Part shown: in pieces, positions 24,085 to 31,192 of the stretch
Layout: the number at the start of each line of letters is the position of its first letter
How positions within the stretch are numbered: the stretch's first letter is position 1
DNA from: a bacterium
Lineage (GTDB): Bacteria > Bacillota > Clostridia > Oscillospirales > Acutalibacteraceae
NCBI GenBank assembly: GCA_020625875.1
Contig: JAHLAX010000022.1
Span: 1 to 41,558, forward strand
Reading direction: 5' to 3'
DNA: 41,558 nucleotides
The notes under the pieces: generated by a model
The model's input: only the letters and a program-made list of their open reading frames with translations
Databases searched by the model: none
Told to the model about the DNA's origin: nothing
Program-made: the position numbers and the translations under genes

Positions 24085-24350
24085 TTAAACCGATGAGGGA
24101 GAGTGAGTAGGTTCTGCTACTTCTCTTACAGAGAGCCGCTGATGGTGGAAACGCGGCAGAGAACACAGAGTTGAATGGACTCCCGAGGGCGAGCGGAAAT
24201 GCTAAGGCAGAGTATGCGAGACGGAACTGGACTTTCCGTAATCAAAGGTCAGCGTATGTTGGTACGCGTTGAGTGGACGTTTAAGACGTCAAGCAGGGTG
24301 GCACCGCAGGAATTTATCCTGTCCCGGCAAATGCTGGGACAGGTTTTTTT
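24085..24350 (+). ncRNA. T-box riboswitch, tryptophan specifier
   Basis: A tRNA-sensing leader. Stem I contains AGAGAGCCGCTGATGGTGG followed by AAACGCGGC, the usual AG-rich motif and distal region. The specifier on the 3' side is TGG (24176-24178) in GAATGGACTCC, i.e. tRNA-Trp. The T-box sequence AGGGTGGCACCGC is at 24295-24307 and the terminator CCTGTCCC...GGGACAGG plus seven Ts at 24318-24350. Uncharged tRNA-Trp should favour readthrough. The next full gene is a TrpB homologue, which agrees with the specifier. Confidence 0.93.
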
Positions 24351-24367
24351 ATTTGTTGGAGGAAAAT

Positions 24368-24394
24368 ATGATTTTATTAACAAAACGATGGTGA
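24368..24394 (+). other. 8-codon ORF ending in Trp, directly after the T-box
   Basis: GGAGG followed by ATG ATT TTA TTA ACA AAA CGA TGG TGA (MILLTKRW). It has an ideal ribosome binding site at the distance where a T-box-controlled gene normally begins. It could be the cut-off start of an older gene, a small regulatory peptide, or chance. Confidence 0.35.
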
Positions 24395-24401
24395 AAGCGT
24401 A

Positions 24402-24646
24402 AAGGCTTCCCTTGGGGGAAGCTGTCACGGAGCTTGCGGAGTGACTGAAGAGGGTCCACTTGTTAAAATGGTTCCTATCTTTAGTTTGATAAACAGACTG
24501 TAACAAGGTTTAAACTAAGTCGGATTAACACAGAAGTCGGTGCACTAAAGTATAAATATTTATGTAGTACTTACTTACGCCGACCCTCATCCGATTTTTG
24601 CATCAATAAATTGACGCAAAAACCACCTTCCCCCCGGGGGAAGGCT
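24402..24646. repeat. MITE-like repeat (family C) between T-box and trpB
   Basis: About 245 bp filling the 24395-24665 gap. The ends are GGCTTCCCTTGGGGGAAGCT and CTTCCCCCCGGGGGAAGGCT, each palindromic and inverted relative to one another. Near the left end is GTCAC...GTGAC; near the right are CCGACCCTCATCCG and a TTGACGCAAAAA stretch. No coding potential. Confidence 0.65.
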
Positions 24647-24680
24647 ACAAGGTTAAATTATTAATAAAGGAGAAATTACA

Positions 24681-26054
24681 ATGTCAGAAAACAAAATACC
24701 CTATAAAATATACTTAAATGAAAACGAGATTCCGAAGAAATGGTATAACCTCAGAGCGGATATGAAGAACAAGCCCGCTCCGCTTCTTAATCCGGGCACA
24801 GGTCAGCCCCTCACAGCCGAGGAAATGAGCGGAATATTCTGCGAAGAACTCGTAGCTCAGGAGCTCGACGACAAAACACCGTTCATCGACATTCCTCAGG
24901 AGATTCAGGACTTCTACAAGATGTACCGTCCCGCTCCGCTCGTACGCGCTTACTGCCTCGAAAAGGCTCTCGGCACTCCCGCCAAGATTTATTACAAGTT
25001 CGAGGGAAACAACACCAGCGGCAGCCATAAATTAAACTCCGCTATCGCACAGGCTTATTACGCCAAGAAGCAGGGACTCAAAGGCGTTACTACCGAGACA
25101 GGAGCAGGTCAGTGGGGCACAGCCCTCTCGATGGCTTGCGCTTACCTCGGTCTTGACTGCAAGGTCTATATGGTTAAGGTCAGCTACGAGCAGAAGCCTT
25201 TTAGACGCGAGGTTATGCGTACCTACGGCGCTGAGGTAACTCCTTCTCCGTCAATGACAACAGACGTCGGCAAGAAGATTCTCGCCGAATTCCCTGGCAC
25301 AACAGGTTCACTCGGCTGCGCTATCTCAGAGGCGGTTGAGGTTGCCGTTAAGAATCCAGGCTATCGCTATGTACTCGGCTCGGTTCTCAACCAGGTTCTT
25401 CTGCACCAGAGCGTTATCGGCTTAGAGGCTAAAGCGGCTCTCGACAAGTACGGCGTTAAGCCCGATATGATTATCGGCTGCGCGGGCGGCGGCTCCAACC
25501 TCGGCGGACTTATCGCTCCGTTTATGGGCGAGAAGCTCAGAGGCGAGAACGACTATCAGATTATCGCTGTTGAGCCCGCTTCATGCCCGAGCTTTACGCG
25601 CGGCACATACGCTTATGACTTCTGCGACACGGGTATGATTTGTCCGCTCGCGAAGATGTATACACTCGGCTCAAGCTTCATCCCCTCAGCCAACCACGCC
25701 GGCGGTCTGAGATTCCACGGTATGAGCTCCACACTTTCTCAGCTCTATCACGATGGTCTTATGGAGGCGAGAGCTGTTGAGCAGACAAGCGTATTCGAGG
25801 CTGCCGAGCAGTTCGCCAGAGTTGAGGGTATTCTGCCCGCTCCCGAAAGCAGCCACGCTATCCGCGTTGCTATTGACGAGGCTCTCAAGTGCAAGGAGAC
25901 AGGCGAAGAAAAGACAATCCTCTTCGGTCTTTCAGGCACAGGCTACTTTGATATGGTGGCTTATGAGAAGTTCAACGACGGCGAGATGAGCGATTATATT
26001 CCCACAGATGAGGATATTGCCGCGAGCGTCGCAAAGTTGCCAAAGGTAGAATAA
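24681..26054 (+). CDS. trpB: Tryptophan synthase beta chain, TrpB2 type
   Basis: A 457-residue PLP enzyme that joins indole and serine to tryptophan. The length and N-terminal extension (KIPYKIYLNENEIPKKWYNL) mark the TrpB2 branch rather than the ~400-residue TrpB1. The PLP lysine is K117 in NTSGSHKLNS, the catalytic glutamate E139 in TTETGAGQWG, and the phosphate loop is GCAGGGSN (266-273). The ATG follows AAAGGAG. It is controlled by a Trp T-box. No trpA or other trp gene is nearby, so it is an orphan that probably salvages free indole, as proposed for TrpB2 enzymes. Its TAA stop is the first triplet of the next repeat array. Confidence 0.94.
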   Translation: MSENKIPYKIYLNENEIPKKWYNLRADMKNKPAPLLNPGTGQPLTAEEMSGIFCEELVAQELDDKTPFIDIPQEIQDFYKMYRPAPLVRAYCLEKALGTPAKIYYKFEGNNTSGSHKLNSAIAQAYYAKKQGLKGVTTETGAGQWGTALSMACAYLGLDCKVYMVKVSYEQKPFRREVMRTYGAEVTPSPSMTTDVGKKILAEFPGTTGSLGCAISEAVEVAVKNPGYRYVLGSVLNQVLLHQSVIGLEAKAALDKYGVKPDMIIGCAGGGSNLGGLIAPFMGEKLRGENDYQIIAVEPASCPSFTRGTYAYDFCDTGMICPLAKMYTLGSSFIPSANHAGGLRFHGMSSTLSQLYHDGLMEARAVEQTSVFEAAEQFARVEGILPAPESSHAIRVAIDEALKCKETGEEKTILFGLSGTGYFDMVAYEKFNDGEMSDYIPTDEDIAASVAKLPKVE

Positions 26055-26130
26055 GTAATAGGTAATAAGTAATAAGTAATAAGTATTAAAAGCCTTAGGT
26101 TAGTGATAAACCTAAGGCTTTTCTTTTTTT
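26052..26130 (+). repeat. Short-repeat array (family D6) with terminator, after trpB
   Basis: It begins in the trpB stop as TAAGTAATAGGTAATAAG, continues with AATAAGTAATAAGT, then the hairpin AAAAGCCTTAGGTT-AGTGATA-AACCTAAGGCTTTT (26088-26122) and a T-run. It lacks a long reverse arm. Confidence 0.75.
26088..26130 (+). terminator. Terminator of trpB, inside the D6 array
   Basis: A 13-bp stem AAAGCCTTAGGTT/AACCTAAGGCTTT with a seven-base loop and a long T-rich tail. Confidence 0.9.
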
Positions 26131-26131
26131 C

Positions 26132-26161
26132 TTGACATAATGCCTCAAAAATTGTTACAAT
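26132..26161 (+). promoter_or_regulatory. Promoter of the suf-adh-ltrA operon
   Basis: TTGACA (26132-26137), 18-bp spacer, TACAAT (26156-26161), 34 bp before the sufC start. Confidence 0.75.
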
Positions 26162-26195
26162 AATAAAAGTATATTCCGCGTTTTGGAGGTAAAAA

Positions 26196-26927
26196 ATGCT
26201 TGAAATAAAAAATCTGTCGTTCGGCGTTCAGTCCGACGGACAGAATAAAGAGATTATTAAGAACATCAGCCTCAGTGTTCCCGACGGTAAGCTGTTCGTC
26301 ATAACGGGACCAAACGGCGGCGGCAAGTCCACGCTCGCCAAGCTGATTGCGGGTATCGAAAAGCCCGCGGAAGGCTCGATTGTTTTTAACGGAACAGACA
26401 TAACTGATATGAGCGTTACCGAGCGCGCCAAGCTCGGCATAGGCTACGCCTTTCAGCAGCCTGTGCGATTCAAGGGAATCCAGGTTTTCGACCTTATCCG
26501 CATAGCGTCGGGCAAGGAATTGTCGGTCGCCGAGGCGTGCTCGTATCTCTCTCAGGTGGGCTTGTGCGCCGCCGAATATGTCAATCGCGAGGTGAACTCC
26601 AGCCTCTCGGGCGGTGAGCTTAAGCGCATCGAAATCGCTACAGTACTGGCGAGAAATTCTCTGCTTACTGTCTTTGACGAGCCCGAGGCGGGCATAGATT
26701 TGTGGAGTTTTTCGAACCTTATTGAGGTTTTTGAAAAGCAGCGCAAGGAGATTAAAAACCGCTCGATTCTGATTATTTCTCATCAGGAGAGAATTTTGAA
26801 TATCGCTGATGAAATTGTTGTGCTCAAGGACGGTTGTCTTGAAAACCAGGGCAAAAAAGAGGACGTCCTGCCAGAGCTTCTCGGCACAGCTTCAGCCGTA
26901 CAGAAATGCAGGGGGGTGCTTGACTGA
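26196..26927 (+). CDS. sufC: Fe-S cluster assembly ATPase SufC
   Basis: A 243-residue soluble ABC ATPase. Walker A is GPNGGGKST (38-46), the signature LSGGELKR (137-144), Walker B LLTVFDEPEAGID (D161, E162), and the Q-loop AFQQPVRFKGI is the SufC-specific form. It works with SufB/D as the scaffold on which Fe-S clusters are built. TTGGAGG precedes the ATG. The stop overlaps the next start (TGATG), so the two are translationally coupled. A non-Suf ABC function is unlikely given the neighbour. Confidence 0.94.
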   Translation: MLEIKNLSFGVQSDGQNKEIIKNISLSVPDGKLFVITGPNGGGKSTLAKLIAGIEKPAEGSIVFNGTDITDMSVTERAKLGIGYAFQQPVRFKGIQVFDLIRIASGKELSVAEACSYLSQVGLCAAEYVNREVNSSLSGGELKRIEIATVLARNSLLTVFDEPEAGIDLWSFSNLIEVFEKQRKEIKNRSILIISHQERILNIADEIVVLKDGCLENQGKKEDVLPELLGTASAVQKCRGVLD

Positions 26928-27850
26928 TGAATTTAAGTAAGGTGCAGCAGTTTCTGCTCAAAGAGGTTGCCGACTTGACCGAAATCCCCGCGGGAGCTTA
27001 TAACATCCGCTCGGACAGTCAGTCAATCGCGCGCCAGTCTACAGATAATATTGAGATTGTACCCAAGGAGAACGTCAGCGGCATTGATATTTTTATCAAG
27101 CCGAATGTCAAGAACGAGACCGTTCATATCCCTGTCGTTATGACAAAGAGCGGACTTAAAGAAAAGGTCTACAACGACTTCTTCATAGGCGACAACGCCG
27201 ACGTCACGATTGTGGCGGGCTGCGGTATTGACAATTGCGGCGCTCACGACTCTCAGCACGACGGCATCCACCGCTTTTATGTGGGCAAAAACTCCAGAGT
27301 AGTTTATACCGAAAAGCACTACGGCTCGGGCTCAGGTACGGGCAAGCGTATTCTCAACCCCGTGACCGAGGTTTATATGGAGGAAAACAGCACCTGCGAG
27401 ATGGAGATGGTGCAGATTAAGGGCGTTGACGACACCACCCGCACAACCATCGCCGAGCTTAAAGAAGGCGCCAACCTTGTTGTGCGCGAGCGCCTTATGA
27501 CTCACGAGGAGCAGCAGGCGTTCAGCGTCTATACAGTCAGCCTCAACGGAAAAGGCTCAAAAGCCGACATAGTGTCAAGAGGCGTGGCGAGGGATAATTC
27601 ATACCAGAAGCTCGAGCTCAAAATCGTAGGCAACGCCGAGTGTAAGGGACATACCGAGTGCGACTCGATTATTATGGATAACGGCAGGATTCTCGCCGTG
27701 CCCGCGCTTGAGGCGAACAACGTTGACGCGTCGCTCGTTCACGAGGCGGCAATCGGCAAAATCGCGGGAGAACAACTCACAAAGCTGATGACTCTCGGAC
27801 TAACCGAGGCTGAAGCTGAGGAACAGATTATAAACGGATTCTTAAGCTGA
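26927..27850 (+). CDS. Short SufB/SufD-type scaffold (minimal SUF-like system)
   Basis: A 307-residue member of the SufBD family, well below the ~420-480 residues of classic SufB or SufD, lacking most of the N-terminal helical region. The beta-helix core is present and the C-terminal cluster-site residues are visible: C245 in GHTECDSIIMDNGRILAVPA and H272-E273 in SLVHEAAIG, corresponding to the SufB Cys and His-Glu. CGIDNCGAHDSQHDGIHRF (99-117) adds further potential ligands. A single such protein with SufC, and no SufS, SufU or second SufB/D here, is the layout of the two-gene 'SUF-like minimal system' described in anaerobes and archaea, as I recall. Coupled to sufC by a one-base overlap. 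Confidence 0.9.
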   Translation: MNLSKVQQFLLKEVADLTEIPAGAYNIRSDSQSIARQSTDNIEIVPKENVSGIDIFIKPNVKNETVHIPVVMTKSGLKEKVYNDFFIGDNADVTIVAGCGIDNCGAHDSQHDGIHRFYVGKNSRVVYTEKHYGSGSGTGKRILNPVTEVYMEENSTCEMEMVQIKGVDDTTRTTIAELKEGANLVVRERLMTHEEQQAFSVYTVSLNGKGSKADIVSRGVARDNSYQKLELKIVGNAECKGHTECDSIIMDNGRILAVPALEANNVDASLVHEAAIGKIAGEQLTKLMTLGLTEAEAEEQIINGFLS

Positions 27851-27859
27851 GGTAAAAAT

Positions 27860-29026
27860 ATGTTAGGAAATTTCAGTTATCATAACCCCACAAAGCTTTA
27901 TTTTGGCGACGATTCATTAAAATATCTCAGAGAGGAACTGTCGAATTACGGCAAGAATATACAGCTTATTTACGGCGGCGGTTCAATTAAGCGCAGCGGT
28001 CTTTACGATGAGATAGTTGCTGTACTAAAAGAATGCGGAAAAACAATTATCGCGGACGCTGGCGTTATGCCGAATCCCACCAGCGAAAAGCTTGTTGAGG
28101 GAGCGAAACTCGCGCGCGAGAACAAGGTCGACCTGCTTCTGGCTGTCGGCGGCGGCTCGTGCTGCGACTACGCCAAGGCTGTGTCTGTGTCAGCTTATTG
28201 TGACGACGACCCGTGGGAAAAGTATTATATCAGATTTGAGGAGCCCGACTGCGAGATTATCCCCGTCGCGTGTGTGCTCACTATGGCGGGTACAGGCTCA
28301 GAAATGAACGGCGGCTCGGTTATCACCAACCACAGCCAAAAGCTCAAAATCGGTCACGTTTTCGGCGACGAGGTTATGCCGAAGTTCTCAATCCTCAACC
28401 CCAAGTACACAATGACTTTGCCCAAGCGCCAGATGGTATCGGGTATTTATGATATTTTTAATCACATCTGCGAGCAGTATTTCTCGGGTGAGGACGACAA
28501 CACAAGCGACTATATAGCCGAGGCTCTGATGAAATCGGTGGTAAAGAGCTCGCTTATCGCTGTTGATAATCCCGAGGACTATGAGGCGCGCTCCAATATT
28601 ATGTGGACGGCGACATGGGCGCTCAACACCTTGATTTCAAGAGGCAAGGAAACCGACTGGATGGTTCATATGCTCGGTCAGGCGGTCGGCGCGTATACCG
28701 ACGCGACCCACGGTATGACACTAGCGGCGGTAAGTCTGCCTTATTACAGACATATTATGCCTTACGGGCTAAAAAAATTCGCGCGTTTCGCGGTTGAAGT
28801 CTGGGGAGTGAATCCCAACGGCAAGACCGACGAGCAGGTTGCCGAAGAAGGTCTTTCGGCTTTGAAAAGCTGGATGAAGAAGCTCGGTGTGACGCTTTCA
28901 ATCGGCGAGCTCGGAGCTGACGAGAGTATGATTGAGGGCATAGCTGACGCTACGATTATCCTCGACGGCGGTTACAAGGTTCTAGACCGTGACGAGGTTG
29001 TCGCTATACTTAAAGAAAGTCTTTAA
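27860..29026 (+). CDS. Iron-containing alcohol dehydrogenase (YqhD/BdhA-like)
   Basis: A 388-residue group III metal-dependent alcohol dehydrogenase reducing aldehydes with NAD(P)H. The N-terminus FSYHNPTKLYFGDDSL is the YqhD/butanol dehydrogenase form. The nucleotide loop is AVGGGSCCDYAKA (95-107). The metal ligands D198 and H202 (YDIFNH), H270 (WMVHMLG) and H284 (DATHGMTL) are all present. The start is 9 bp after the scaffold gene, with GAGGT close by. The link to Fe-S assembly is probably just shared need for iron or for redox balance. Exact substrate cannot be told. Confidence 0.93.
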   Translation: MLGNFSYHNPTKLYFGDDSLKYLREELSNYGKNIQLIYGGGSIKRSGLYDEIVAVLKECGKTIIADAGVMPNPTSEKLVEGAKLARENKVDLLLAVGGGSCCDYAKAVSVSAYCDDDPWEKYYIRFEEPDCEIIPVACVLTMAGTGSEMNGGSVITNHSQKLKIGHVFGDEVMPKFSILNPKYTMTLPKRQMVSGIYDIFNHICEQYFSGEDDNTSDYIAEALMKSVVKSSLIAVDNPEDYEARSNIMWTATWALNTLISRGKETDWMVHMLGQAVGAYTDATHGMTLAAVSLPYYRHIMPYGLKKFARFAVEVWGVNPNGKTDEQVAEEGLSALKSWMKKLGVTLSIGELGADESMIEGIADATIILDGGYKVLDRDEVVAILKESL

Positions 29027-29049
29027 AGCGAACAAACAGGAGAAGCCGA

Positions 29050-30180
29050 ATGCTTAACATAATCAAAGACGAAAAAAAGGCGGAATATATCGAGCTGATA
29101 TACGACCTCATATTTGTATATATCATCGGTCGCAACAACTCGCTTTTGCACCACACGGTCAACGGATATGTGACGAGTGAGGCGTTTTTCTCGTACATTC
29201 TTTGCACGCTCGCGATTATCCAGATATGGAGCTTCGGCACGTTCTATCTGAACCGCTATGGCAGGTTCGGCGCGCGCGACTGCGTATTTTTGTTTCTGAA
29301 TATGTACCTGCTCTACCATATAGCGGACGGAATCCACTCCACGGGCGAGCAGAGTTTCTGGCGTTTTAACATAGCGTGGGCGCTGATTCTCACAAACATA
29401 GGCGTTCAGTATTTTATAGAAACACGCAACCATCACGATTCGTCGCCCGAGCGCAGGCAGCTTCGCCGCAAGGGTTTTATATTGTTCGGCGAGGCTGGGC
29501 TTGTGGGCGTACATATGCTGGTGTACAGCCTTACGGGTGTGTCGATTATGTATGTGCCGATACTGTTCGGCATTATTGCCACGGTGGTTTCAGGCAAGAT
29601 TGACTCAAAGGTTCCTGTGGATTTCGCGTATCTTGCCGAGCGAGTGATGCTCTATGTCGTGTTCACTTTTGGCGAGATGATAATAGTCATCGCCTCGTAC
29701 TTCGGCGGGGATTTTGATTTCAGCACATTCTACTTTTCGCTGATGGCGTTTTTGATAGTCGTGGGGCTGTTTCTCTGTTACGGCACGGTCTATAACAGAA
29801 TTATCGACAAAGAAAAGGTGACCAACGGCACGGGCTATATGCTCATTCACGTGTTTCTGATATTCGCGCTGAATAACCTCAGCGTTTCGCTCGAGTTTAT
29901 GCAGGACGAAAAAATCAACCTGATTCAAAAGACCGTGCTCCTTGTGGGTTCGTTCGCGCTGTACTTCTTCTTCATCGCGCTTCTGGGGCTGTATTCCAAA
30001 AAGCGGTGCGCGTTCCACAAAAAGTTTATCATATCGCTTGTCGCTGTTGTGCTGAGCTTTATTATTCTGATGCTTCTGTTCAAAGAGCAGATGTACGTCA
30101 ATATAGCGATAACGGTAGTTTATGTATTCGGTATTTTTATAATGCTGTTCTTCAGGGATAAAAAAAGCCTAAAAAAATAG
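29050..30180 (+). CDS. Low-temperature-requirement A (LtrA) family membrane protein
   Basis: A 376-residue protein with about ten membrane helices. It opens with the family's charged start YIELIYDLIFVYIIGR, then WSFGTFYLNRYGRFGARD, and later YLAERVMLYVVFTFGEMIIV, the conserved LtrA segments (E-R...F-GE). The function of LtrA proteins is not established; the original link is growth of Listeria at low temperature. AGGAG lies 6-7 bp before the ATG, 23 bp after the alcohol dehydrogenase, so it is probably the last gene of the operon, followed by a terminator. Confidence 0.85.
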   Translation: MLNIIKDEKKAEYIELIYDLIFVYIIGRNNSLLHHTVNGYVTSEAFFSYILCTLAIIQIWSFGTFYLNRYGRFGARDCVFLFLNMYLLYHIADGIHSTGEQSFWRFNIAWALILTNIGVQYFIETRNHHDSSPERRQLRRKGFILFGEAGLVGVHMLVYSLTGVSIMYVPILFGIIATVVSGKIDSKVPVDFAYLAERVMLYVVFTFGEMIIVIASYFGGDFDFSTFYFSLMAFLIVVGLFLCYGTVYNRIIDKEKVTNGTGYMLIHVFLIFALNNLSVSLEFMQDEKINLIQKTVLLVGSFALYFFFIALLGLYSKKRCAFHKKFIISLVAVVLSFIILMLLFKEQMYVNIAITVVYVFGIFIMLFFRDKKSLKK

Positions 30181-30200
30181 CGACTTTTGATAAAGCCGCC

Positions 30201-30232
30201 AAGCCCTTCCTTGTAGGAGGGCTTTATTTTTT
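30201..30232. terminator. Bidirectional terminator after the LtrA gene
   Basis: AAGCCCTTCCT-TGT-AGGAGGGCTT with a T-run on the plus side; it overlaps the end of the converging small gene. Confidence 0.75.
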
Positions 30233-30511
30233 TGTCATACTTTCTGTTGTGGATGAATATGGGTTTTTGTTGGGCTTATGGGCGTTTGTGTCGGGCTCGC
30301 TCGCGCCCCATCGGGCAAAGCCTATCGTCAGCCAGCGGATAATCCCCGCCAAAAGCCACGCACCCAGCGTAAGCCAGAACCAGAATATCGGCAGCCCGAA
30401 AACAAAGTGCGCGATTAACGTCGCCCACATCGGCACAGAGCAGAGCCAAGAGCTCACTCTGAAGAATAAGAAAAATAATAAACTTAAAACTCTGCTGCCC
30501 ATATCTGTCAC
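30224..30511 (-). CDS. Small membrane protein of unknown function
   Basis: A 95-residue protein with two probable membrane helices: LSLLFFLFFRVSSWLCSV and the stretch HFVFGLPIFWFWLTLGAW to IIRWLTIGFA, with a hydrophilic Asn/Lys/Ser tail. The start is uncertain: GTG at 30511 follows GGAAAG closely, ATG at 30502 is the alternative. A strong promoter on the same strand (30588-30617) supports that it is real. A Trp-rich second helix (WFWLTLGAW) is typical of small conserved Clostridial proteins I have seen, but I cannot name a family. Confidence 0.6.
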   Translation of the reverse strand: MTDMGSRVLSLLFFLFFRVSSWLCSVPMWATLIAHFVFGLPIFWFWLTLGAWLLAGIIRWLTIGFARWGASEPDTNAHKPNKNPYSSTTESMTKK

Positions 30512-30587
30512 TTTCTTTCCATATGGTTTTCAAATGATACTCTCTTAACGTTCACGTTCATAGAGTAAGGTATCCTTCTGCGATTTG

Positions 30588-30617
30588 ATTATAGCATTAT
30601 ACCGCGCGGGGTGTCAA
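30588..30617 (-). promoter_or_regulatory. Promoter of the small membrane protein gene
   Basis: Minus strand TTGACA (30617-30612), 18-bp spacer, TATAAT (30593-30588). A second TATAAT lies within the spacer. Confidence 0.7.
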
Positions 30618-30623
30618 ACGGAT

Positions 30624-30853
30624 TGTACCCCTTTTTAAAGGAAATTCCCCTAATAGGGGAAATGTCACGAAGTGACAAAAGGGTTGCTGCCCTCGCTGAG
30701 AGGGTCAAAATTGATACGCCGTAAAGGCGTCAATTATGGGGGATTATCTTTCCTCTCTATGAACGTTTATAAGGAGGACCGCTACGCTATACAATCCCTC
30801 TGAATTGAAATGCTGCGCATTTAACAATTCAGGTCCCCTTAAAAGGGGACACA
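30624..30853. repeat. MITE-like repeat (family A), copy 3, with a nested insertion
   Basis: 230 bp. The ends TGTACCCCTTTTTAAAGG and CCCCTTAAAAGGGGACACA match family A. Compared with copies 1 and 2 an extra ~70 bp near the left end carries CCCCTAATAGGGG and GTCAC-GAA-GTGAC, resembling family B. The right hairpin is GAATTG...CAATTC instead of GAAATC...GATTTC: different bases, same pairing. Confidence 0.75.
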
Positions 30854-30947
30854 TTGTCTGATTATTCGTTTTAAGAACAAAAACCGAAAACAAAATCTTT
30901 TAACTTATAATCATTCGTTTAGTGAATATGCACAAAGGAAAACGATG

Positions 30948-31043
30948 CTTTGTAACCTTTAAGGGGGAGTAACTCACGTTGTGAAGTAATTTTACACAAG
31001 CGGGTGGGGTGAACCTGAAAACTCACTGTGCAATCCTACAAAG
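30948..31043 (+). ncRNA. Candidate structured RNA
   Basis: In the ~680-bp gap before the giant adhesin gene, after the repeat, a closing stem CTTTGTA (30948-30954)/TACAAAG (31037-31043) encloses two possible hairpins: ACTCAC-GTT-GTGAAGT and GTGA-ACCTGAAAAC-TCAC, with purine-rich AAGGGGGAG before the first. A TATAAT at 30906-30911 could start it. I do not recognise a known class; chance folding is possible. The rest of the gap (31044-31077) shows nothing. Confidence 0.3.
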
Positions 31044-31077
31044 ATTCTTTTGACCCGTCAAATCGCACAAAACCTCA

Positions 31078-31106
31078 TTGAAAATTATGTGCAAAAATGC
31101 TATAAT
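31078..31106 (+). promoter_or_regulatory. Promoter of the giant surface protein gene
   Basis: TTGAAA (31078-31083), 17-bp spacer, TATAAT (31101-31106). Another TATAAT at 31121-31126 lacks a good -35. Confidence 0.75.
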
Positions 31107-31192
31107 TCTAAACAGTATAGTATAATTAAACGTATATCCAGAGCGGATTTTCAATGAGATTTGGAAGGAATATTTTGAAAGGAGATGGGAGT

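Noticed and set aside
26145..26783. 212-codon open frame on the minus strand opposite sufC
   Set aside because: Antisense to a clear SufC with Walker motifs; no start signal; shadow.
30276..30533. 85-codon minus-strand frame overlapping the small membrane protein
   Set aside because: It overlaps the 95-residue frame with two membrane helices in another phase; the latter has better composition and start context.
30948..31043. GGGGAGTA-like block considered as a manganese (yybP-ykoY) riboswitch
   Set aside because: The rest of the consensus is not convincingly present and the element lies upstream of the apparent promoter, next to an adhesin rather than a metal transporter gene; kept only as an unnamed structured-RNA candidate.
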